64,000 nt of DNA from Timema cristinae (lineage: Eukaryota; Arthropoda; Insecta; Phasmatodea; Timematidae), in NCBI GenBank assembly GCA_039000515.1, contig JBCFYV010000100.1, forward strand, positions 57,155,160 through 57,219,159. Reading direction: 5' to 3'. Position 1 is the first letter of the stretch. Each line of letters starts with the position of its first letter. The translations under genes and the position numbers were made by a program. Shown here piece by piece: positions 57,201-64,000 of this stretch. The notes under the pieces are model-generated. The model was not told where the DNA came from. It searched no databases and saw only the letters and a program-made list of their open reading frames with translations.

Positions 57201-60200
57201 AAACAGACTGGTGTTATAACATCTTGTAGACTTAGAGACAGTGAGACTGGTGTTATAACATCTTGTAGACTTAGAAACAGACTGGTGTTATAACATCTTG
57301 TAGACTTAGAGACATTGAGACTGGTGTTATAACATCTTTTAGACTTAGAGACAGACTGGTGTTATAACATCTTGTAGACTTAGAGACAGTGAGACTGGTG
57401 TTATAACATCTTGTAGACTTAGAAACAGTGAGACTGGTGTTATAACATCTTGTAGACTTAGAGACAGCAGTCTCAAATGTAAGCTCAGAAGATCTATTAG
57501 AACATTTCACCGACACGACTGATAATATTTTTAATAACTAAATTACAGGGCGTTGTGGATGTACATGTTTGGACTCTCCATCTTCTTTGCCCTGAGCTGT
57601 TACTGTGGTCTTCTTGTCTACGCCACGTATCACGACTGCGATCCTATATCAACACAGGTATGAACCTGGTACAGTCGGGACTACCTATATCCACACAGGT
57701 ATGAACCTGGTACAGTCGGGACTACCTATATCCACACAGGTATGAACCTGGTACAGTCGGGACTACCTATATCCACACAGGTATGAACCTGGTACAGTCG
57801 GGACTACCTATATCCACACAGGTATGAACCTGGTACAGTCGGGACTACCTATATCCACACAGGTATGAACCTGGTACAGTCGGGACTACCTATATCCACA
57901 CAGGTATGAACCTGGTACAGTCGGGACTACCTATATCAACACAGGTATGAACCTGGTACAGTCGGGACTACCTATATCCACACAGGTATGAACCTGGTAC
58001 AGTCGGGACTACCTATATCCACACAGGTATGAACCTGGTACAGTCGGGACTACCTATATCAACACAGGTATGAACCTGGTACAGTCGGGACTACCTATAT
58101 CCACACAGGTATGAACCTGGTACAGTCGGGACTACCTATATCCACACAGGTATGAACCTGGTACAGTCGGGACTACCTATATCCACACAGGTATGAACCT
58201 GGTACAGTCAGGACTACCTATATCCACACAGTGGTACAGTCGGGATTACAATTAAAGGGAGGAAAAGTTTCTAAACTAAATGTAAAGATGGGGGCCTTAG
58301 AATCTTAGAATCGCTAATCATACTCGATATTTGAGTATTATTAAAAATTATTTTTTGAGATTCGAAAATAGAAATTAAAAAAAAATTGGTGTATTTTAAA
58401 AATAAAATTGAATCAAATTAGTTTATAACTTCACTAGAGCGTTGATAATTCGCAATAATTGGGGAACGATCCAATATGGATATTTGAAAATACGGTACCT
58501 ACATTCATTAAAATTATAAACTAAGCATAGAAGGGATATTTAGGTAAACTCAGTGTTAATGTAGAAACATTTTCACTTTATTTAGACAACGAACTTACAA
58601 ACAAACAAAAATTTGTTGCTAAATATCACAAATTTGGAAAGAATATAATAAGGCAAAAAAAAAGCCTCCTTTTTTTTAAACAAGCCGGGTTGAGAAGCGT
58701 TTTTTTCTTTTTTGGCAGCCATCTCTCTGGTATTGATACCACTGTGGTTATTTTTATAAACAATTTTTTTTTATGATTCGTATTTTCAACGTCCGAACTA
58801 TCAACGCTCTACTGGATTTTAATTTGAAAATTGTAATGTTAAATGTTATAAATATAGTTCAAGTTATAGGGTGACCTGGTGGACTAGGGGTAAGGTGTCA
58901 GACTTCTGTGCTGGCGGCCGGGGTTCAATCCTCGGTCCCGGCACAGATTTATCTGATTACCAAACCCTTCCTTCACCTCTGACAAGACGTGTATTAATAA
59001 CAACTTGTGGATGTGTGGAATGCCAGGCCTCCACCGTGGTTCGGATTCCACGTTAAACTGTAGGGCCTTCATTTCATCTCACAATCACCCTTCCATTACA
59101 CATTAGCGTAAGTGCGTATAACCCGAACGGGAAGTAAGACACAATAATAATAGTTCAAGTTTAAAAAAAATCTTAATATTTTGATAAATTTTCGTCAGCC
59201 TTTTTCACTAGCCAAAGAGTAGTGTTGATATCTAGCAAATTTTAGTGTTTTTTCTTTTTTCTAATTTTTACTACCAGCTGTGCACACCAAAAAGTATATT
59301 ATTACTATCGCGTCTTACTACCCGTTCGTATCATACGCACTTACGCTAATGTGTAATGGTAGGGTGATTGTGAGATGAAATGGAGGACCTACAGTTTAAC
59401 GTGGGATCCGAACCACGGTGGAGGCCTGGCATTCCACACATTCACAAGTTGTGATTAATACACATCTTGTCAGAGGTGAAGGAAGGGTTTGGTAATCAGA
59501 TAAATCTGTGCCGGGACCGAGGATTGAACCCCGGATCCTCAGAACAGAAGTCCGACACGTAATATATACTCGATTACATCATCCCATCATAGCTTTGTTT
59601 TAGTGCAATTTCAATGAAAAGTCCACCATTATTAATATGTGTTAAACCTTTTAAATTATTGTCATAATTTCAATGATTGTATCATATTTGTTTTTATAAG
59701 ATATCATAACCTGTAATTAGTATTACCAATCTTTTCAAATATGAATCATATATTATTATTGCACTTTTTTTAACCCTCTTGTCTTAACTATTTTTTTGGG
59801 TATTTCACATATTTATTAATTACGCTAGTATGTTAGGGATTAGTAAGGTTGATTTTAGACGAACTGTACCTGCATTTGCATGAAGTAATAGTGGTAAACC
59901 ATTTTAGGGGGAACCCATCCTCAATACACCTGAACACATATCTCCCCTTCATCGGCAGTCTAGTTTTTCCAAGAGTGACGCCGTAAACCACGCGACCACC
60001 GAATCGAGTCGATTATAAAGTTGATATTTTAGATTTTATAACGGTTTCTATTCGTAACATTTGTATTATAATCTTGTTATCTTGGGTAACTTTGTCAATC
60101 CTAGCAGTTTAACATTTTACACACAAGATGTTAGTAGTTTTAATTCCCTGTTCCATCTCACTTTTAATATTCTGACTTGAAGTAAAGATTGCTGACCCTA

Positions 60201-63167
60201 TTATCCGTGGTCCCTAGACATTCTCTTTACGTCCACAGAGTCCGTATCCTCAATCACGTGACCACGCCAACCAGTGATATAAAAGTTATTGTCCCAGAAA
60301 ATGTGTGTCTTATGACTTACCCCATTTTTCCCTTGTACCCTTTGAGCTATGTCTATGTATATGTTGAATGCTGTATTTGTGCGTAACTGGTGTCCGTCCG
60401 GTTGATAGAACTACCGGATATCCAGTTGTCCGGATACCGGGGGGTTTATTTTTAATTCAGGTGGGTAAAAGCGCTCTTGTTTGATAGTTTTTGACGTACT
60501 GTTTTACCTGCTCAGGTGGTGACGGCCAAAGACCAGGTGTTCCCTCTTTTGGTGACACGAGTTTTCCAAGGAATCGACGGCCTGCCTGGAATATTCATAG
60601 CTGGAGTTTTCAGTTCCTCCCTAAGGTACATTCAGCTGCAATTTACGTATCAACACGTCACATTAGGTCTAGTAGCTTTTAGGTAAGACTCTTACTATAA
60701 AAATGGGACTGTAGTAGCTTTTATATCAATCAGATAAGGCTTTTTATATGAAAATTGGACTGTAGTATCTTTTATATCCATCAGATAAGGCTTTTCTTAT
60801 GAAAATTAGACCGTAGTAGCTTTTATAACCATCAACTAAGGTTTTTTTCTATTAAAATTGGACTGTGTATTAGCTTTTATAACCATCAGATAAGGTTTTT
60901 TACTATGAAAATTAGACCTTAGTAGCTTTTATAACCATTAACTAATGTTTTTTCTGTTAAAATTGGACTGTATTAGCTTTTACAACTATCAGCTAAGGTT
61001 TTTTCTATGAAAATTGGACTGTAGTAGCTTTTATAGCCGTCAGATAAGGTTTTTCCTATGAAAATTGGACTGTAGTAGCTTTTATAGCCGTCAGATAAGG
61101 TTTTTCCTATGAAAATTGGACTGTAGTAGCTTTTATTATTACCTAATGTTTTTTTTCTATTAAAATTGAACTGTAGTAACTTGTATCAGTTCAGTTTGTT
61201 CTATTAAAATTGGACTGTAGTAGCTTTTATAACCATCAGCTAAGGCTTTTTCTATGAAAATTGGGCTGTAGTATCTTTTATATCTGTCAGATAAGGGGCC
61301 ATCCTTAAAATATGTAAGGGTCTGGGGGTTAGTAGGGGAAGTATTTTCTTATGTTCTATTATGAGGGTGAGCGGGTTTCAGAATCCATCTTACGTTGGCT
61401 TAAGGTTTTATTTTATCAATGTTTCTGGTAAAATAAAATCTAAAATATATATTTTTTTGTCAGAAATAAATATATTAATATATGATGTTTAACTTATAAT
61501 ATTTCATTCACTAATTTATATGAACCGCAACTAAAGTATTCTTAAATTTTATATCACTCTTTTTATAAAAGATCCCTAAGTATAAAAATAAACAAACGAT
61601 TTAATATGAGACACTTTACCAAGTCGTAAGAAATTACGTAAAATAGGAAAGGGGGAAGGGGGGGGGGTTACGGAGGGTACGGAAAATCTTAAGTTACCTT
61701 TTACGACGGATGAACTTTGGGGGGGAGGGGGGGTCAGAAAGCATGAAAGAAAAGCCTTACATAATTTAATTTCCACCCCTAAGGTTCTCTATGAACCTTT
61801 TTTATTTAGCACCGAGTCTTACTACCCGTTCGAGTTATACGCTATTGTACTAATTATGCTAATAATTTTAAGTATTAGGAAGGCTTTATTTAGAGGAAGT
61901 GTACCCGCATTTTCATGGAGGAAGATTGTAAAATCATACTCGTTGAACTCTCCTGTGAGTACGTTGTCCACGAGTACGAAATGTTGATATCTCCTGTCAG
62001 TACGTTGTCCACGAGTGTGAAATGTTGATCTCTCCTGTCAGTACGTTGTCCTCGAGTGTGAAATGTTGATCTCTCCTGTCAGTACGTTGTCCACGAGTGT
62101 GAAATGTTGATCTCTCCTGTCAGTACGTTGTCCACGAGTGTGAAATGTTGATCTCTCCTGTCAGTACGTTGTCCACGAGTGTGGAATGTTGACATCCCCT
62201 GTCAGCACGTTGTCCTCGAGTGTGAAATGTTGATCTCTCCTGTCAACACGCTGTCCACGAGTATGAAATGTTGATATCTCCTGTCAGTACGTTGTCCACG
62301 AGTGTGAAATGTTGATCTCTCCTGTGAGTACGTTGTCCACGAGTGTGAAATGTTGATATTTCCTGTCAGTACGTTGTCCACGAGTGTGAAATGTTGATCT
62401 CTCCTGTCAGTACGTTGTCCACGAGTGTGAAATGTTGATCTCCCCTGTCAGCACGTTGTCCTCGAGTGTGAAATGTTGATCTCCCCTGTCAGCACGTTGT
62501 CCTCGAGTGTGAAATGTTGATCTCTCCTGTCAGTACGTTGTCTACGAGTGTGAAATGTTGATCTCCCTGTCAGCACGTTGTCCTCGAGTGTGAAATGTTG
62601 ATCTCCCCTGTCAGCACGTTGTCCTCGAGTGTGAAATGTTGATCTCTCCTGTCAGTACGTTGTCCACGAGTGTGAAATGTTGATCTCCCCTGTCAGCACG
62701 TTGTCCTCGAGTGTGAAATGTTGATCTCCCCTGTCAGCACGTTGTCCTCGAGTGTGAAATGTTGATCTCTCCTGTCAGTACGTTGTCCACGAGTGTGAAA
62801 TGTTGATCTCCCCTGTCAGCACGTTGTCCTCGAGTGTGAAATGTTGATCTCTCCTGTCAGTACGTTGTCCACGAGTGTGAAATGTTGATCTCCCCTGTCA
62901 GCACGTTGTCCTCGAGTGTGAAATGTTGATCTCCCCTGTCAGCACGTTGTCCTCGAGTGTGAAATGTTGATCTCTCCTGTCAGCACGTTGTCCACGACTA
63001 TGAACGCGATGTCTGCGGTGATCCTGGAGGACCTGTACCGACCTTGGATGAGGAGACCCATGACACAAAGGCACGAGAACCTGGTCCTCAAGTCCGCCGT
63101 TATTATCCAGGGGATGCTCTATTTCGCCCTGTTCTTTGTCGTCCAGAAACTCGGTACCATAGTGCAG
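48777..63167 (+). CDS. Sodium/solute symporter, SLC5 family (SMCT/SMVT-like), 10 exons, 3' end beyond window
   Basis: Plasma-membrane Na+-coupled transporter of the SLC5 group (monocarboxylate or multivitamin branch). Exons: 48777-48985, 49915-50074, 50603-50668, 51390-51441, 52656-52717, 53714-53895, 54850-54991, 57549-57657, 60516-60625, 62984-63167; phases join without gaps except inside exon 7. Family blocks: [20 protein letters not shown] (TM1), [108 protein letters not shown] (Na+-site helix) and [15 protein letters not shown]. About 425 residues are visible of roughly 600; the last helices and tail are off the right edge. Substrate cannot be told from this. Five splice junctions lie in tandem arrays. 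Exon 7 has a frame defect. Confidence 0.93.
48946..49395. repeat. 47-bp array carrying the exon 1 donor, about 9 copies
   Basis: Unit GTGAGGAACATGGGAACATT plus ACCAGTGGCCATGTCATTGG plus TTGTCAG. The last part is the end of exon 1 and the first bases are the donor, so each unit repeats TTGTCAG-GTGAGG. Period exactly 47. Confidence 0.95.
49655..49762 (-). mobile_element. Tigger/pogo-like end fragment
   Basis: The minus strand starts TAGAGTCGCGATTATCCGG and continues TCTAAAGTGGCCGCATTGCG, like the element end at 22.95 kb. Confidence 0.45.
49915..50074 (+). CDS. SLC5 exon 2
   Basis: [53 protein letters not shown]. Acceptor GTATTTGACAG (phase 2 in), donor GAGGTAAGT (phase 0 out). Confidence 0.92.
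50155..50275. repeat. (ATGT)n microsatellite
   Basis: TATG/TGTA tetranucleotide tract in intron 2. Confidence 0.95.
50603..50668 (+). CDS. SLC5 exon 3
   Basis: 22 codons: [20 protein letters not shown] then LN. Acceptor CCCCTTGTTCCAG, donor AACGTGAGT. Confidence 0.9.
50824..50912 (-). mobile_element. SINE family D (tRNA-like head)
   Basis: Minus strand AGATAGCTCAGTGTTAGGAG (A box) and CCGGGTTCGATTACCCG (B box arm). Same family as 9795-9892. Confidence 0.5.
50984..51274 (+). mobile_element. SINE family V, full length
   Basis: TGACCTGGCGGTCTAAGGGG head to CAACCTGAACGGGTAGTAAG and (TAA)n. Confidence 0.94.
51390..51441 (+). CDS. SLC5 exon 4
   Basis: [17 protein letters not shown] and one base. 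Acceptor TTTTGTTTGCCAG. Donor AAGGTACTTT; a MITE begins within about 6 bp of it. Confidence 0.9.
51447..51648. mobile_element. MITE family M, right end cut by SINE C
   Basis: Left end TTTTGTCGTGTAGTGAAGTG and TTGCCAGGGTAAGCAGAGC, interior GACCAATCATACATAG. The right inverted repeat is absent where SINE C is inserted. Confidence 0.65.
51649..51901 (+). mobile_element. SINE family C
   Basis: ACCTCGGTGGCGTAGTTAAC head, AGGTTCGAATCTCAGTCGG B-box region, tail TGTAACCCGAACAGGTAGA and AATAATAATAAA. Confidence 0.9.
52135..52622. repeat. 60-bp minisatellite, about 8 copies, before exon 5
   Basis: Unit AAGTTTTGTTCAATAGGACA plus TTGTGCATGAATAAACCAAG plus TGCCAGAAAGTAATATTTCT, nearly identical copies. 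It ends about 35 bp from the exon 5 acceptor. The acceptor itself is not repeated. Confidence 0.97.
52656..52717 (+). CDS. SLC5 exon 5
   Basis: [20 protein letters not shown] then V, a membrane helix. Acceptor CTTAGTTTCAG, donor GTGGTGAGT. Confidence 0.9.
53183..53412 (+). mobile_element. SINE family R
   Basis: GTGGCCGCATGGTCTAAGGC head, tail GTATAGCCCGAACGGGTAGT. A deletion follows the B box. Confidence 0.85.
53714..53895 (+). CDS. SLC5 exon 6
   Basis: [51 protein letters not shown]. Acceptor TTGCCGCCAG is clear. The donor CACCGGTAGTC is the only one giving phase 2 as exon 7 needs, but the last dozen residues are not family-like, so this end is tentative. Confidence 0.8.
54242..54372 (+). 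mobile_element. SINE family V, 3' half only
   Basis: From AGGCCTCCGCCGTGGTTCGG to the tail GACGCGGTGATAATAAT. Confidence 0.88.
54850..54991 (+). CDS. SLC5 exon 7, frame defect
   Basis: Starts in phase as [16 protein letters not shown] and ends as [20 protein letters not shown] then CLPNIEAAN in another frame. The length of 142 cannot satisfy both flanking phases; two bases appear to be missing near CTACTAGGGAAAC. Acceptor CAACTTTCAG, donor AACAGGTGAGA. Confidence 0.78.
54992..57473. repeat. 35/39-bp array after the exon 7 donor, about 65 copies
   Basis: Units GTGTTATAACATCTTGTAGA plus CTTAGAAACAGACTG (35) and a longer form with GAGACAGTGAGACTG (39). The longer form repeats the donor context (AACAGGTGAGAATAGTGTTA at the exon against ACAGTGAGACTGGTGTTATA in the array). 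About 2.5 kb, filling nearly the whole intron. Confidence 0.97.
57549..57657 (+). CDS. SLC5 exon 8
   Basis: [20 protein letters not shown] then [16 protein letters not shown]. Acceptor AACTAAATTACAG, donor CACAGGTATGA, the first of a tandem series. Confidence 0.92.
57641..58240. repeat. 41-bp array carrying the exon 8 donor, about 14 copies
   Basis: Unit GTATGAACCTGGTACAGTCG plus GGACTACCTATATCCACACA plus G. Each repeat ends like exon 8 (CCTATATCAACACAG) and is followed by the donor GTATGA. Confidence 0.97.
58870..59150 (+). mobile_element. SINE family V, subfamily with internal insertion
   Basis: Full copy with target duplication ATAGTTCAAGTT. It carries an extra stretch (GTGTATTAATAACAACTTGT) in the body, shared only with the copy at 59297. 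Confidence 0.93.
59297..59560 (-). mobile_element. SINE family V, same subfamily, head truncated
   Basis: Contains the complementary insertion ACAAGTTGTGATTAATACAC. Lies about 150 bp from its sister, inverted. Confidence 0.9.
59815..60002 (-). mobile_element. SINE family R, partial
   Basis: Body TTTGCATGAAGTAATAGTGG and head complement ACGCGACCACCGAATCG. Confidence 0.7.
60516..60625 (+). CDS. SLC5 exon 9
   Basis: [20 protein letters not shown] then [16 protein letters not shown]. Acceptor ACCTGCTCAG, donor CTAAGGTACA (phase 2). Confidence 0.92.
60665..61295. repeat. About 51-bp degenerate array, 12 copies
   Basis: Unit ATTGGACTGTAGTAGCTTTT plus ATAACCATCAGATAAGGTTT plus TTCTATGAAA with many variants. 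It begins about 40 bp after the exon 9 donor; the donor is not repeated. Confidence 0.9.
61803..61936 (-). mobile_element. SINE family R, tail and body part
   Basis: GAGTCTTACTACCCGTTCGA tail complement, CCGCATTTTCATGGAGG body. The head is lost at the array. Confidence 0.75.
61940..62983. repeat. 41-bp array carrying the exon 10 acceptor, about 25 copies
   Basis: Unit TGATCTCTCCTGTCAGTACG plus TTGTCCACGAGTGTGAAATG plus T. Each unit holds the acceptor CTCCTGTCAG and the first exon bases (CACGTTGTCCACGA), identical to the true exon 10 start. Confidence 0.97.
62984..63167 (+). CDS. SLC5 exon 10
   Basis: [60 protein letters not shown]. The acceptor is the last of the tandem series, the donor GTGCAGGTACA the first of another. 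Phase 2 in, phase 0 out. Confidence 0.92.
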
Positions 63168-63295
63168 GTACAGTCACAGTCTTATAGTGCAGGTACAGTC
63201 ACAGTCTTATTGTGCAGGTACAGTCACAGTCTTATAGTGCAGGTACAGTCACAGTCTTATTGTGCAGGTACAGTCACAGTCTTATAGTGCAGGTA
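63158..63295. repeat. 25-bp array carrying the exon 10 donor, 5 copies
   Basis: Unit GTACAGTCACAGTCTTATAG plus TGCAG. Each repeat gives AGTGCAG-GTACAG, the exon 10 end and donor. Confidence 0.95.
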
Positions 63296-63412
63296 TATTT
63301 ATGAAATAACATCCTCAGTACACCTGACCAGTATTCGAACCCCGATCTCCTGGTCATCGGTAGCATAATCTATTGCGAGAAGAGACGCCTTAAACCATTC
63401 TATCAACGAAAC
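63296..63412 (-). mobile_element. SINE family R head part
   Basis: B-box complement ATTCGAACCCCGATCTCC and GACGCCTTAAACCATTC. Confidence 0.7.
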
Positions 63413-64000
63413 TTTTTTTATTTTCCTACTTGATTAGTCAGCGAAACTTGTAGTTAAACAGTTATGGTAACTATCATAAAATAACGAGACGAGTAGCTAT
63501 TTACAAGCTCATTGTTTTAGGAATAGTTGAGGCTACCAACGAAAATATGATTTATTATTATTATTATTAATATTTTCAATAACAAAATTTCTTGCAAATT
63601 TGCCCTCGATCATGTAGGCGTTCATATCCCTTCTCGGGCTTCTCGTAATCCTAAATTATTTTTTATCGATAGCTCTTATAAGATGAGCCCTATAGGTCGT
63701 TGTATCCATAGCGCCAATTCTAGATTTGTCTAATTCGACTTTAATCATAAAAGGAAAACTAAACTCAGAGAGTTATTTTAGGAAATCCCTTATCAATAAT
63801 TTATCATGTAGAGGTTCTGCCTATATTATTTAAACTTACAATATTTTGATCTTTTTTTTTGCATAATGTTACTGCTTACTATTTAGTTATTTGTTATTAA
63901 TGTTACTTTTTATTATTATTATTATTAACTACTTTTTTTATCTCGTAACTATTCATCAGTATATAACATTATTTAGCCATTTTTTGTCTATAATTTTTTC
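63413..64000. other. Intronic stretch to the window edge
   Basis: AT-rich with (TTA)n tracts near 63550 and 63910. No exon seen. Confidence 0.5.

Noticed and set aside
54992..57473. CRISPR-like array
   Set aside because: Eukaryotic tandem minisatellite without unique spacers between repeats.

Overview
The window is eukaryotic and most likely from an insect, order not resolved. The evidence is intron-split genes with GT/AG junctions, an insect-type carboxylesterase, an insect-type SLC5 symporter, many tRNA-derived SINEs, and a short interstitial run of the insect telomere unit TTAGG. It is a scaffold piece with four 100-N gaps (4730-4829, 17206-17305, 34065-34164, 45352-45451). It also shows single-base indels in otherwise good exons, so some local errors are likely. 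Almost every long open frame here is a shadow or lies in a tandem repeat. The real genes were rebuilt from short exons using reading phase, splice sites and protein family motifs.

Layout. (1) 1.6-4.1 kb, minus strand: the 5' part (three exons) of a secreted type-B carboxylesterase with an unusual acidic linker; it runs off the left edge. (2) 13.7-44 kb, minus strand: a cluster of three related genes built of cysteine-containing fibronectin type III (FN3) modules, one phase 1-1 exon per module. The 13.7-30.5 kb gene has a signal-peptide exon and ten FN3 exons arranged c-d-(A-B-C)-(A-B-C)-(A-B). The 34.2-35.9 kb gene shows a signal-peptide exon and two modules before a gap. The 42.7-44.0 kb piece is a 3' end: one B-type module plus a last exon that reads as a GPI-anchor tail. 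(3) 48.8 kb to beyond 63.2 kb, plus strand: ten exons of a Na+/solute symporter (SLC5; SMCT/SMVT-like), missing only its C-terminal part.

Between and inside the genes lie tRNA-derived SINEs: three major families called V, C and R here, which share a 3' tail, plus minor ones. There are also an hAT-like MITE with an 8-bp target duplication, a TTAA-flanked MITE inserted in a SINE, two long foldback elements, LINE fragments and a 97-bp near-perfect palindrome.

The most striking pattern is that minisatellite arrays sit on exon-intron junctions. At least eight arrays contain the splice site itself plus flanking exon bases: SLC5 exon 1, 7, 8 and 10 donors, the exon 10 acceptor, and three FN3 exon acceptors. 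The gene therefore carries 5 to about 65 tandem copies of one splice site. In one case (34.25-34.51 kb) the 51-bp unit is in frame and open, so each alternative acceptor would add 17 residues. This looks like a recurrent mutational process acting on splice junctions and enlarging introns, and it is the best candidate for a previously undescribed system here.
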